Shown here: positions 8,411-16,329 of the stretch, one piece after another
Numbering within the stretch: the first letter of the stretch is position 1
How the letters are laid out: every line of letters starts with the position of its first letter
Assembly (NCBI GenBank): GCA_963741995.1
Contig: CAVUKI010000003.1
Location: forward strand, 248,001 to 312,000
DNA length: 64,000 bases
Direction: 5' to 3'
Origin: Bog-473 sp963741995
GTDB taxonomy: Bacteria > Actinomycetota > Acidimicrobiia > Acidimicrobiales > RAAP-2
Notes under the pieces: model-generated
Told to the model about the DNA's origin: nothing
Database searches by the model: none
The model's input: the letters and a program-made list of their open reading frames with translations, nothing else
Position numbers and translations under genes: made by a program

Positions 8411-9031
8411 TTAAGCGGTGACGAGCGTCCCCTTTGGGGTGTGGCTGGGGAGAAGCTCTTCGCTGTCGTCGGTCCGCCGGGCGTGGGCGAAGCCGAGGCC
8501 GAGGCCGACCAACACTGCCATGATGCCAGCGAGGCAGAAGGCTCCAATCGCACACCACAAGGCGATGTCGGCGATCAGGCTGTACCCGTAGGCCTCGAGA
8601 AGCAGACCTCGAAGCGTCGTGCCCTGGAAGACCGTCTGGACCTTGGCCTCTGCGGCCGTGTAGGCCGGCGAACCCTTGGGCAGGGCCATCGCCGCCGCGC
8701 TCAGCTCGGAGTAGGTCTTGCCGCCACCGATCTCACCGAGATGCACGTTGATGAAGTCGTTGGCGTAGACCTGGGCCTGCTGACCCGTGACGAGCTGCTG
8801 CCCGGCGTACTGCGAGACCGAGGGGATCATCGACTTGGTGATCTCTTGTCCGTCAGGGTGGGCGAACGCCGCCGCCGAGGGAAACGTGATCTGCTGCTCA
8901 GCGAGCTGGGTGTGCACGTAGTTGTTGGCGAAGCTGTAGCCGAACATCAGCAAGGCGCCGGCCACAGCCAGCACGATCACCACGACCACTCCACCGACAC
9001 TGGCCACCTTGTCGAAAACGTTGCGTCGCAT
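8411..9031 (-). CDS. Two-helix membrane protein of unknown function in the DosR-like island
   Basis: 206 residues from ATG 9031, which has 'aaggag' at 8-9 nt; the frame extends to 9082 without support. A transmembrane segment of 'VGGVVVVIVLAVAGALLMFGY' type occupies about residues 12-33. A roughly 110-residue, probably extracytoplasmic, part follows with 'GQEITKSMIPSVSQYAGQQL' and 'NDFINVHLGEIGGGKTYSEL'. A second membrane segment lies near residues 150-180, then a polar cytoplasmic tail. I do not recognise a family with a known function. DosR-like box D lies about 100 bp upstream, so hypoxic induction is likely by context. Confidence 0.7.
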   Translation of the reverse strand: MRRNVFDKVASVGGVVVVIVLAVAGALLMFGYSFANNYVHTQLAEQQITFPSAAAFAHPDGQEITKSMIPSVSQYAGQQLVTGQQAQVYANDFINVHLGEIGGGKTYSELSAAAMALPKGSPAYTAAEAKVQTVFQGTTLRGLLLEAYGYSLIADIALWCAIGAFCLAGIMAVLVGLGLGFAHARRTDDSEELLPSHTPKGTLVTA

Positions 9032-9132
9032 CTGTCGGTCTCCTTGTTCGTGATCCCTCCCAGTGAGGAGATCTGTTCCCATCGTCGCTGCCCGCGGCCT
9101 CGCTGAGATGAGCGCAAAGGTCCTTTGGGCTA

Positions 9133-9146
9133 GGGAGGAAGGTCCC
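9133..9146. promoter_or_regulatory. DosR-like palindromic box D
   Basis: GGGAGGAAGGTCCC, one deviation from GGGAC-N4-GTCCC. It is about 100 bp upstream of the membrane-protein gene (minus strand) and shares the divergent spacer with box E, 48 bp away. Confidence 0.55.
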
Positions 9147-9180
9147 GTGCGTCACCTGCTCCAGGGATCCAGGCCTGAAT

Positions 9181-9194
9181 GGGACGATCTTCCC
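9181..9194. promoter_or_regulatory. DosR-like palindromic box E
   Basis: GGGACGATCTTCCC, 37 bp upstream of the small gene starting at GTG 9231, a typical distance for an activator site. Confidence 0.6.
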
Positions 9195-9230
9195 TAGCTG
9201 GCGCCCTTCGACGACGTACAGACTGGAGAC

Positions 9231-9563
9231 GTGAGCATGTACGTCACGCTTCTCTCGGGCGCCTTGGACCTCTGGGACACAGACCTCGACGACGACGCTC
9301 TGCTCGACTACGTCCGCGAGTGCCGGGCCTCGCTGCCCGCCCACGACCTCGGGGCAGGGGTCTGGTCGGAGACGGCCGTGGTGGCCGAGATTTCCTACGA
9401 CCGCTCGCTCGTCTGCCTGGCTGCTCGCCGCGGTATTGACGTGACGCCGGAGAACTTCGTCCATCCCAAGATCGAGCGGGAACGCCTGGAGTTCGAGCTC
9501 TTCCGTCTCGGTGTTCACCTCGCAGGCGCGACGAGCGCCCCGATCGACCCCGAAGACCCTTAG
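9231..9563 (+). CDS. Small protein of unknown function, likely DosR-like regulon member
   Basis: 110 residues beginning 'MSMYVTLLSGALDLWDTD', acidic in the first third ('DTDLDDDALLDYV'), with no signal peptide or membrane segment. No family recognised. Its stop overlaps the end of the convergent response-regulator gene by 4 nt. The evidence for a real gene is the codon composition, an activator-type box 37 bp upstream and compact packing. GTG 9231 and ATG 9237 are both possible starts. Confidence 0.6.
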   Translation: MSMYVTLLSGALDLWDTDLDDDALLDYVRECRASLPAHDLGAGVWSETAVVAEISYDRSLVCLAARRGIDVTPENFVHPKIERERLEFELFRLGVHLAGATSAPIDPEDP

Positions 9564-10198
9564 CCCTGCCCTTTCAGTTTGGTCGCGAAGATGGCCGCCT
9601 CGGTCCGACTCGTGAGCTTGAGCTTGCGCAACAAGCTCGTGATGTAGTTCTTCACCGTGTTCTCCGAGAGGAACATCGCCTCGGCGATCTGTTTGTTGGT
9701 CTTGCCGTCCGAGATGAGCTCCAAGATGCGCGCTTCTTGGGGCGAGAGGGCCGACATGGACGGGTCGGCCGCTGGTGGATTGGCGATCCGCTCGACCACC
9801 CGTGCCACGGCCCTCGGATCCATCAGCGACACACCTGTCGCGACCTTCTTCACGTCCTCGATCAGATCGCGTGCCCTGATCTGCTTGAGGACGTAACCGG
9901 CCGCCCCGGCCATCACGCTGGCGTACATGGCCTCGTCGTCGGCGAAACTCGTGAGCATCAGGCACACCAGCCCGGGCATGGCCGAGCGCAGGTCACGGCA
10001 CACCTCGATGCCGTTCCCGTCTTCGAGGCGGACGTCCAGAATGGCGACATCGGGCTTGGCCAAGGGCACCCGTACAAGCGCCTCGGCGCCGGTGGAGGCC
10101 TCCCCGACGACTTCGATCTCCTCGTCGCTCTCGAGGAGACCCCGGATACCTTCACGTACGAGTTCATGGTCATCCAGCAGGAAAACGCGCACTGTCAC
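9560..10198 (-). CDS. DosR/DevR-like NarL-family response regulator
   Basis: 212 residues. The receiver domain spans about 1-120, with acidic pocket Asp9-Asp10, phospho-acceptor Asp55 in 'VAILDVRLEDGNGIEVCRDL', Thr83 and Lys105. The LuxR-type DNA-binding domain spans about 145-208, with 'LSPQEARILELISDGKTNKQ' and the recognition helix region 'LSENTVKNYITSLLRKL'. The match to mycobacterial DosR is close along its length, including 'DGNGIE.CRDL', 'LTS...DEAM', 'KNY...LL.KL' and the 'RT.AA.FAT.LK' end. It lies divergent from a DosS-like kinase, 68 bp apart. It is the obvious reader of the GGGA-N6-TCCC boxes. Confidence 0.9.
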   Translation of the reverse strand: MTVRVFLLDDHELVREGIRGLLESDEEIEVVGEASTGAEALVRVPLAKPDVAILDVRLEDGNGIEVCRDLRSAMPGLVCLMLTSFADDEAMYASVMAGAAGYVLKQIRARDLIEDVKKVATGVSLMDPRAVARVVERIANPPAADPSMSALSPQEARILELISDGKTNKQIAEAMFLSENTVKNYITSLLRKLKLTSRTEAAIFATKLKGQG

Positions 10199-10266
10199 CC
10201 AGCCATTCTGCCAGCACCCCTTGCGGACGGGCGAAGCCCCTGCGCGCCGGGGATACGATCCACCTC

Positions 10267-11394
10267 GTGCCCTACACGCGGGTGAACGACCCCGAGAAGC
10301 TCCGGCGTCTGATGGCGGCGGTCCTCATGATCACCGCAAACGTCGAGTTGGCCGATCTGCTCTCTCACCTGGTCGAGGAGGCCAGGTCCCTCGTCGGCGC
10401 CCGCTACGCCGCCCTCGGGGTACTCAACCCGACCCGCACCGGACTCGAGCGATTCATCACCGTCGGGCTCAGCGAAGCTGAAGAAGAGTTGATCGGGGAT
10501 CGCCCGACTGGCCGGGGTGTGCTGGGGCTCCTGATCACGGAACCCGAGGCCCTGCGACTCGATCACCTCGAAGACCATCCTGGGCGCTACGGGTTTCCTC
10601 CTGGCCACCCGCCGATGACCTCGTTCTTGGGGCTGCCGGTGCGCGTCCGAGACGACATCTACGGCAATCTGTACCTGACCGACAAGCAGGGTGCAACAGG
10701 GTTCAGCGACGAAGACGAGGCGCTGGCCGAGGCCCTCGCACTCGCGGCCGGCATCGCCATCGAGAACACCCGGCTCCATGACCGGGTCCGCGTCATGAGC
10801 GTGCTCGATGATCGGGACCGAATCGCTCGCGACTTTCACGACCGAGTCATCCAGCGCATCTATGCCGTGGGCATGAGCCTCCAAGGCGCCATGAGAATTC
10901 CTGAGCGGGATCTGGTCGTCGAGCGAGTCTCCCGATCGGTCGACGAGCTTGACGAGACCATCACCCAGATCCGTTCGACCATCTTTGAGCTCGGAGACGC
11001 CGCGCTGCCTGGTGGGCTGCGTCAGGCCGTCTTGCATCTCTCAGAGGAACTGGAGTCGACTCTCGGGTCCCGACCCGAAGTCCGCTTCGAGGGCGCCGTG
11101 GATAACGCGGTGCCGCAACACATCGGCGACCATGCACTTGCCGTTGTGCGAGAAGGCCTCACAAATGCCGGCAAGCATTCGGGTGCTACGACCTACGTAG
11201 TGACGCTGGTGGTGAGCGATCGCTTGGTTCTCAACATCGAGGACAACGGAAGCGGCATCGAGCTCCCACTGGTGCGACCGGGACTCGGGTTGATCAACAT
11301 CCGCGAGCGGGCGGAGAAGCTGGATGGGACGTTCGAGGTCCATCCGGGGGACGGAGGCGGAACCCGCCTGGTCTGGGCAGTTCCGCTCGGGTGA
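10267..11394 (+). CDS. DosS/DosT-like sensor histidine kinase with one GAF domain
   Basis: 375 residues against about 575 for mycobacterial DosS and DosT, which have two GAFs. The single GAF (about 15-172) resembles the heme-binding GAF-A: 'LVGARYAALGVLNP', 'GRGVLGLLI.EP', 'GFPPGHPPMTSFLGLPVRVR' and 'GNLYLTDKQGA'. His114 in HPPM occupies the place of the heme proximal histidine, so gas sensing is plausible. The HisKA_3 dimerisation motif is 'RIARDFHDRVIQRIYAVGMS' with His191. The HATPase carries 'EGLTNAGKHSGA' (N box), 'DNGSGI' and 'GLGLINIRERA'. It is divergent from the DosR-like regulator. Confidence 0.88.
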   Translation: MPYTRVNDPEKLRRLMAAVLMITANVELADLLSHLVEEARSLVGARYAALGVLNPTRTGLERFITVGLSEAEEELIGDRPTGRGVLGLLITEPEALRLDHLEDHPGRYGFPPGHPPMTSFLGLPVRVRDDIYGNLYLTDKQGATGFSDEDEALAEALALAAGIAIENTRLHDRVRVMSVLDDRDRIARDFHDRVIQRIYAVGMSLQGAMRIPERDLVVERVSRSVDELDETITQIRSTIFELGDAALPGGLRQAVLHLSEELESTLGSRPEVRFEGAVDNAVPQHIGDHALAVVREGLTNAGKHSGATTYVVTLVVSDRLVLNIEDNGSGIELPLVRPGLGLINIRERAEKLDGTFEVHPGDGGGTRLVWAVPLG

Positions 11395-11444
11395 CGATGT
11401 CGAGTTGCTTTCGATCGTGCGACCGAGTCGTTCAAATCGGGTGG

Positions 11445-12854
11445 TCAACCACTTCCGTTTCCGCTCCGCGCCATGAGCCCATCGAAGGCTTCATCAATGC
11501 CATGACAGAAGGCGTCGACATCGGGGCAGACGGTGGGATCCGTGAGTACCCCGAAGTTGAGCTGGTCCAAATACGAGAGGACCGCGACGCCGAGGCCCTG
11601 GTTTCCCACGAGCGGCACCAGGGGAAAGGCCTCGAGCATCCGTGCCCCGAGCGCGTAGAGCGGGACGTTTGGACCGGGCACGTTCGTGACGATCAAGTTG
11701 AAGAATGGCTGGCGTTGGACCAGCCAGCCCAGAGCGGCCAGTGCCGTCTGCGGCAGAGGCTCGAGGATCCGCAGGGCAGCATCGGCCACCAGCTCCTGAT
11801 GCTGTTCCTTTTGCTCTCGGGTCTGTGAGGAGATGGCCGCAAAGGTTTGCTCGGCGTCGCCAGACCCGACCGGGAGTTTGACGAGCAGGCCCGAGACCCG
11901 GTTGGCCATGCCCCGGGTCGGCCCGGTGGACAGGCCGACGGGGACCAAGGCGTTGAACACCTCCTCCTGCGTCCCGGAGGCTCGACCCAGCATTTCGTGG
12001 AGGCCTTGTGCCACGAGGGTCAAAACGACGTCATTGACGGTGCCACCTCGGGCGTGCGCGATGGCACGGATGTCCTCGAGCGGCAACCGAACGAGACGGA
12101 TCCGGCGCTCGGGACCGATCTGTTGATTCAGAGTCGACGCGGGAGCCAGTGGTCCGGCCCGGAGCATCCCTGCGGTCGCGTCCAGTTTCGTCGTCCATAT
12201 CCGAGCGCGTCGGAGCGGGTGTATCGCTGTCCAGCCGGCCCATGCGACCAACCGGACGCCGATCCCGCCGAGGCGCCAGAGATCGCGGGAGGCATCGACG
12301 AGGAACGGCACCGACGCCTCGGGTCGCCAAGGGACGGCCGCCGTTTGTGCGGGGCACTCCGGGGAGAGATCGAGCAGGACCATGGCGAGCTCGGCCGCGG
12401 CAATGCCATCGGCCATCGAATGGTGCAGCTTCTCAATCAGGGCGACGTGGCCGCTGTCGAGTCCTTCGACGAAGATCAGCTCCCACAAGGGCCGGCCCGG
12501 CGTGAGCGGCGTGGAGACCACCGCGGCGCACAATTCGAGAAACTGCGCTTCAGTGCCCGGGGCTGACAACCGCCGCCGAGTGACGTGGTGTGCGATGTCA
12601 AAGGTAGGATCGTCGCACCACACGGGGGGCGCCTCGACCAAGGTGCCTGGTCGGGCGATCTGGCGCAGCTTGGGGACCAGCTCGAGTCGGGAGGAGATCA
12701 ATTGGCGAAGGTCCTGTAAGCGGAGGACACCGTGCTCGTCGAGCAGCGGTTCCGCTTCGAAGAGCGCGATAGAGACCATGTGCATCGGTGTGCGATCGGA
12801 CTCGACCCGAAGAAACATCGCGTCGAGCGGCGACAGTTCCGCGCCGGGTGTCAC
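11445..12854 (-). CDS. Wax ester synthase / diacylglycerol acyltransferase (WS/DGAT, Tgs-like)
   Basis: 469 residues, normal for the family. The catalytic HHxxxDG motif is His144-His145-SMA-Asp149-Gly150 in 'LHHSMADG', preceded by 'RPLWELIFVEGL'. The C-terminal condensation-like half has 'NDVVLTLVAQGL', 'GMANRVSGLLVKLPVG' and 'NLIVTNVPGP'. The enzyme esterifies acyl-CoA to a diacylglycerol or long-chain alcohol, making storage lipid at the membrane. In M. tuberculosis the homologue tgs1 is a DosR target that drives dormancy-linked triacylglycerol storage. Here it lies convergent to the DosS-like kinase, with DosR-like box F 122 bp upstream. Confidence 0.92.
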   Translation of the reverse strand: MTPGAELSPLDAMFLRVESDRTPMHMVSIALFEAEPLLDEHGVLRLQDLRQLISSRLELVPKLRQIARPGTLVEAPPVWCDDPTFDIAHHVTRRRLSAPGTEAQFLELCAAVVSTPLTPGRPLWELIFVEGLDSGHVALIEKLHHSMADGIAAAELAMVLLDLSPECPAQTAAVPWRPEASVPFLVDASRDLWRLGGIGVRLVAWAGWTAIHPLRRARIWTTKLDATAGMLRAGPLAPASTLNQQIGPERRIRLVRLPLEDIRAIAHARGGTVNDVVLTLVAQGLHEMLGRASGTQEEVFNALVPVGLSTGPTRGMANRVSGLLVKLPVGSGDAEQTFAAISSQTREQKEQHQELVADAALRILEPLPQTALAALGWLVQRQPFFNLIVTNVPGPNVPLYALGARMLEAFPLVPLVGNQGLGVAVLSYLDQLNFGVLTDPTVCPDVDAFCHGIDEAFDGLMARSGNGSG

Positions 12855-12976
12855 GGCGACACCCTCCGGCGAGGGAGCCAGATGGGAGGCAGGCGCGGCA
12901 TCACGAGGTCATCGCACATGATCAGATCCTGAGTCGTTTCGCTGTGGACCGCTACCGACCTAGCTCCTGTGCCGGA

Positions 12977-12990
12977 GGGACGTTCTTCCC
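12977..12990. promoter_or_regulatory. DosR-like palindromic box F
   Basis: GGGACGTTCTTCCC in the divergent spacer between the Tgs-like gene (starts 12854, minus) and the HTH-PPOX gene (starts near 13027, plus). It is 37 bp from the latter, the same distance as box E to its gene. Confidence 0.62.
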
Positions 12991-13026
12991 TAGCCGTAAC
13001 AGTGACCCGTCGTGCACACTCGCAGT

Positions 13027-13720
13027 ATGGAGACCGGCGCGGACGTGGAGTCCGGAGACCTTGCTCGACGGATCACCAATCGTTGCCAGGAGCTTGGTCT
13101 GACCGCGGAGGACCTGGCCCGACAAGCCGGTGTGGATCCCCGCTTCCTGGAGTATTTCGAGCGGCACGCTGAACAGCTGGGCACTGGGACGCTCACCAGG
13201 ATGGCTCACGTTCTTCAGGTCTCTCCGGCCAGCCTTCTCGGTGGTGACAGGAACGGAGCGTCGGGAAGCGCTAGCGCACTGCCAGGGGCCATTCTTGAAC
13301 CACTGACACCGGCGCAGTGTCGGTCGCATCTCGAGGCCGGGGGTGTCGGGAGGGTCATCTTTTGCGCATCCCGCGGCCCCGTAGCCCTTCCGGTGAACTA
13401 CTGGTTCGAAAGGCCAGGTGCTCTTCAATACGAGGCTGAACACGGCGAAGGTTCTCGAGTCCCAGGGCACTGTCGGTTTTGAGATCGACCGCATCGATGA
13501 CGTCTTTAGCGAGGGCTGGAGCGTCATCGTGACCGGGTCTGTTCGCCTACTGGACCATCCGGACAGTCTCCTCCAGCATGCGGCGCGGGGGATCAAGCCG
13601 TGGGCGGGGGGAGCTCGGGACGCCGTCGTTGCTATCACCGCCGAGGAAGTCACCGGACGGGCCATCATCCATGACGGCTCGTTACCGCGGGACGCCCTTC
13701 TTTCGGATGCTCAGGACTGA
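13027..13720 (+). pseudogene. XRE-HTH plus pyridoxamine 5'-phosphate oxidase-fold protein, frameshifted
   Basis: The first frame (ATG 13027) encodes an XRE helix-turn-helix (about residues 10-70: 'LARRITNRCQELGLTAEDLA') and the start of a PPOX-like flavin split barrel ('GRVIFCASRGPVALPVNYWF'). The barrel continues in another frame from about 13418: 'LFNTRLNTAKVLESQGTVGF' and 'GWSVIVTGSVRLLDHP'. One base is probably missing near 13418. A GTG at 13012 is an alternative start. The domain order HTH-PPOX occurs in actinobacterial stress proteins, and PPOX-fold proteins are DosR targets in mycobacteria. The break may be an assembly indel, since many other genes here show one. Confidence 0.7.
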
Positions 13721-13884
13721 CCTCTCGATCGGGCGGAAGTCGGACTGAAGACGAGGTGATGGACTCAAGGTCCCGCTGAGAGGGACTGGGTCCGCCGGGC
13801 AGGTATGGCTGCAGGAATCAGATGGGTAGCAATCCCTCGCATCGGGCAGACCAGAGGCGGGCAGTCCCCGCGTTCGCCAGTCTG

Positions 13885-14418
13885 TCAGACACAGCGTGGG
13901 CCGATCTCCATCGTCAGCTCAACAACGTCGTAGCTGCGAGTCTGGGACACGGGGAAACCTGAACCGTGAAACAGGGCGAGCATTGTGGAGTTCTCAGCGA
14001 GAACGCTGGCTTTGAACTCACCGATCCCGGCCCGCCGGGCTGTTTCAACTAGTCGCTCGAAGAGCATGCTCCCCAATCGGTGGTGCTGGAACTCATCGGC
14101 AACGACGAAAGCCACTTCCGCACAGCAGTGATCGTCGAGCCGGTCATAGCGGCCGACCGCGACGATCTCACCATCGTGCTCGACCACATAGGCCACCCGG
14201 TCGAACCCATCGACAGACGTGAGGTGGGCGACCTCTTCGGCTCGGAGCTCGAGGTGCGGGTAGAAGTAGCGCATGTGGATCGTCCGGCGGCTCAGACGAG
14301 CGTGGAATCGGACGAGCGCTGCCGCGTCGGTCGGCTCGATCGGCCGAATCGTGAAGCCGCAATCGCCACATTGACCCTCAGCGCTGGTTGGGATGGCCCC
14401 TGCCGTCATCACGGTCAT
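13885..14418 (-). CDS. GNAT-family N-acetyltransferase
   Basis: 177 residues. It is a paralogue of the GNAT at 1046-1720, sharing 'IRPIEPTDAAALVRFHARLS', 'VDGFDRVAYVVEHDGEIVAV' and 'EVAFVVADEFQHHRLGSMLF', where QHHRLGS is the acetyl-CoA pyrophosphate loop. The N-terminus carries CGDC, which might bind metal or be redox active, but this is a guess. DosR-like box H is only 36 bp upstream of the start, so the gene is probably controlled by the DosR-like regulator. Substrate unknown. Confidence 0.8.
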   Translation of the reverse strand: MTVMTAGAIPTSAEGQCGDCGFTIRPIEPTDAAALVRFHARLSRRTIHMRYFYPHLELRAEEVAHLTSVDGFDRVAYVVEHDGEIVAVGRYDRLDDHCCAEVAFVVADEFQHHRLGSMLFERLVETARRAGIGEFKASVLAENSTMLALFHGSGFPVSQTRSYDVVELTMEIGPRCV

Positions 14419-14453
14419 AGACGCAGGGTGACATCGAAATGATTCTCCCGATA

Positions 14454-14467
14454 GGGAGATTGGTCCC
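14454..14467. promoter_or_regulatory. DosR-like palindromic box H
   Basis: GGGAGATTGGTCCC, 36 bp upstream of the minus-strand GNAT start (14418), a spacing close to that of boxes E and F. Confidence 0.6.
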
Positions 14468-14502
14468 CTGTGCGGGGGAGGTTTCTCCAGCTCGCAGCCT
14501 CG

Positions 14503-14690
14503 TCAGGAGGCGGACACCGTCGTGCCGGCGCCGCCCACGAGCAAAGCCTCCGCATCGGCCAGCCGGCCGGTGACTGGCCGTCCACCGCTCGCCTCCACGA
14601 ATTTGCAGGCAGCCTCGACCTTGGGGCCCATAGATCCCTGCGGGAAGTTCGTCGCTGCCAGCTCGGCCACGCTCGCATGGCGAAGCGGGC
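14503..14690 (-). pseudogene. Carbamate kinase remnant (C-terminal end only)
   Basis: The minus-strand frame ends with 'AELAATNFPQGSMGPKVEAA', 'FVEASGGRPVTGRLADAEAL' and 'GGAGTTVS', which is the C-terminal end of ArcC carbamate kinases (GSMGPK..AA..F...G......L..A.....G..GT.V). Only about 60 of about 310 residues remain. Upstream in the same frame the sequence has no kinase similarity. Carbamate kinase makes ATP from carbamoyl phosphate in the arginine deiminase pathway, so the lost gene would have suited an anaerobic energy island. Confidence 0.7.
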
Positions 14691-14752
14691 GGGCCGGAGT
14701 CCGTCCGCCCTGACCGCTCCAGCACGAGCAGTGACTCATCTCCCGGTTGCCC

Positions 14753-14778
14753 GGGACCTTTTGGCCTATTCGGTCCCC
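14753..14778. promoter_or_regulatory. Degenerate DosR-like element upstream of USP gene
   Basis: GGGACCTTTTGGCC is followed at once by a second half-site, CGGTCCCC, together covering 26 bp and ending 52 bp before the USP start. Each half fits one arm of the box, but the spacing is off by one, so this is weak. Confidence 0.35.
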
Positions 14779-14830
14779 TTCCGGATCCTGGACGATGGCA
14801 TGGTGAATCCGAAGTTCGAAGGAGACTGCA

Positions 14831-15268
14831 ATGACGACTGACGAGATCACACAGTCAACCGAGCGCAGGATCGTGGTCGGCGTGGACGGTTCGCCCTGTG
14901 CCATCCGGGCCCTCGAATTCGCCGCCCACGAGGCCGCCCGCTGCGGTGCCCTGTTGCACGTCGTCAGCGTCTATCACGAGCTCCCCGCCGCCGGCTGCGT
15001 CGTCTACCCGATGGGTCTGATCGAGACATCGGCAAACGCGATTGTCTCCATCGCGCTCCGGCGGGCCGAAGAGCTCGAGCCCACTCTTGTCGCGAAAGGA
15101 GAGGCAATGCTCGCCGGCCCGGGGCCGGGACTCACCCAGATCAGTGAGGGTGCCACTGCCCTCGTCGTCGGCACCCGGGGCCACAACCAGGTCGCCGGAT
15201 TTTTCGTGGGGTCGGTGTCCGAGTACGTCCTTCACCACGCGACGTGCACGACCATCGTGGTGCGCTGA
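14831..15268 (+). CDS. Universal stress protein (UspA family)
   Basis: 145 residues with a single USP domain. 'RRIVVGVDGSPCAIRALEFA' opens the fold. 'ALVVGTRGHNQVAGFFVGSV' matches G-x2-G-x9-G-S for ATP binding, and 'HHATCTTIVVR' closes it. The start ATG follows 'gaaggag'. It heads a three-gene operon: the next gene starts 1 nt after its stop, and the third overlaps the second by 4 nt. Role by context: an ATP-binding stress protein of the DosR-like regulon. Confidence 0.88.
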   Translation: MTTDEITQSTERRIVVGVDGSPCAIRALEFAAHEAARCGALLHVVSVYHELPAAGCVVYPMGLIETSANAIVSIALRRAEELEPTLVAKGEAMLAGPGPGLTQISEGATALVVGTRGHNQVAGFFVGSVSEYVLHHATCTTIVVR

Positions 15269-15269
15269 G

Positions 15270-15869
15270 ATGGTCGTTACTTCTCGCCTGCCCGAGGCGG
15301 AGCACTTCTTGGGTCCCCACCCGCGTCCGGTCGACTCCCCCCCGCTGGCGCACGATCTGGCGGCAGCCGCCGACGAGTTGGGCGCCGTCGATGCGCTGTT
15401 GGCGACCTACCGGGAGCAGGAATCGTCCCGCGAGTCGCTTCAGCGCGCGCGCGACGCGGAGCGCGAGCGCTTCGTCCGAGAGGCAGGCCACGCGCTCGAG
15501 TACATCGTCAAGCCGGCTTTCTCGGCCGTCGTCCACCGTCTCAATCACGACGGCGGGGGTGGACTGATCACCGAGCGGGCTGCCAACGGCCCACGCGGAC
15601 AGCGCATCACTTTGTGGCTGTCTCCAGAGGGTCCGCTACCCGATGCGCCCCGTGTCGATCGCTTCCCCTACATTCAGATCGATGTCGACGTGCCGGCCCG
15701 CGTGTTCGGGGTCTGGGAGGGCGATATGTGGAACCGCCGTGGTGCGAGCAGAACGACGAGGCCCTTCACGCTTGAGACTCTGACTACAGACGAGGTGACG
15801 AAACGCGCTATAGGCGTGTTGCGCCGAGTGGTAGCTCTCGATGCCCCTCCCGTGGAGCCCGAGCAGTGA
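15270..15869 (+). CDS. Conserved-looking protein of unknown function in USP operon
   Basis: 199 residues from ATG 15270, directly after the USP stop codon. The first part is helical and charged ('ESLQRARDAERERFVREAGH', possible short coiled coil at about 45-75). The second part looks like mixed beta strands ('QRITLWLSPEGPLP', 'YIQIDVDVPARVFGVWEGDM') and ends with a helix, 'TKRAIGVLRRVVALD'. No signal peptide, no membrane segment and no family recognised. Its position between a USP and a PPOX-fold gene argues for a stress role only by context. Confidence 0.65.
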   Translation: MVVTSRLPEAEHFLGPHPRPVDSPPLAHDLAAAADELGAVDALLATYREQESSRESLQRARDAERERFVREAGHALEYIVKPAFSAVVHRLNHDGGGGLITERAANGPRGQRITLWLSPEGPLPDAPRVDRFPYIQIDVDVPARVFGVWEGDMWNRRGASRTTRPFTLETLTTDEVTKRAIGVLRRVVALDAPPVEPEQ

Positions 15870-16282
15870 CCACCGACCAGCGCGGTTCACGTGTGCTCGA
15901 CCCCGGCGAGTGCTGGGCGCTTCTCGCCCAGGTCGCCCCGTCGAGCGTCGGGAGGATCGCCGTCAATGGTGAGCCCTCGCCCCATGTGATCCCGGTCAAT
16001 TTCTCAGTCACGGGCACCTCGATCTTGGTGCGCCTGGGTGCTGGCTGGACGGCCTTTCACCTCGACGGCGTCGATTGCACCTTCGAGGTCGACGACGCGC
16101 CACCCCATGGGCGGGCGGGCTGGAGTGTCGTGATCGAGGGCAATGCGCGCATCGTGCCCTACGACGAGGCGGGACGCCTCGGAAAGAAGCTCCCAAGGCC
16201 CCGTGTCCCTCGGCCTGGCGTTCGGGTCTTCGAGATCGTCGAGACCAACGTGACAGGTCGCTCCCTCGACAACGAGTTCTGA
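15866..16282 (+). CDS. Pyridoxamine 5'-phosphate oxidase-fold protein
   Basis: 138 residues from GTG 15866, overlapping the previous stop (GTGA). The flavin-binding split-barrel family is recognised by 'SVGRIAVNGEPSPHVIPVNF', 'ILVRLGAGWTAFHLDGVDCT' and 'GWSVVIEGNARIV'. Family members bind FMN, F420 or heme and reduce varied substrates. It may be the full counterpart of the broken HTH-PPOX gene at 13027. Last gene of the USP operon. Confidence 0.8.
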   Translation: MTTDQRGSRVLDPGECWALLAQVAPSSVGRIAVNGEPSPHVIPVNFSVTGTSILVRLGAGWTAFHLDGVDCTFEVDDAPPHGRAGWSVVIEGNARIVPYDEAGRLGKKLPRPRVPRPGVRVFEIVETNVTGRSLDNEF

Positions 16283-16307
16283 GGGTAACTCCCCAGGTCA
16301 GCAGCCC

Positions 16308-16321
16308 GGGAAATTGGTCCC
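16308..16321. promoter_or_regulatory. DosR-like palindromic box J (distal of a tandem pair)
   Basis: GGGAAATTGGTCCC, 22 bp (two helical turns) before box K and 88 bp before the alcohol dehydrogenase start at 16410. Confidence 0.6.
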
Positions 16322-16329
16322 TACCGGTG

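Noticed and set aside
13760..13795. GGTCCCGCTGAGAGGGAC and GGGACTGGGTCC as further DosR-like boxes
   Set aside because: The arms point outward or the spacing is short by one, and no gene start follows within a suitable distance.
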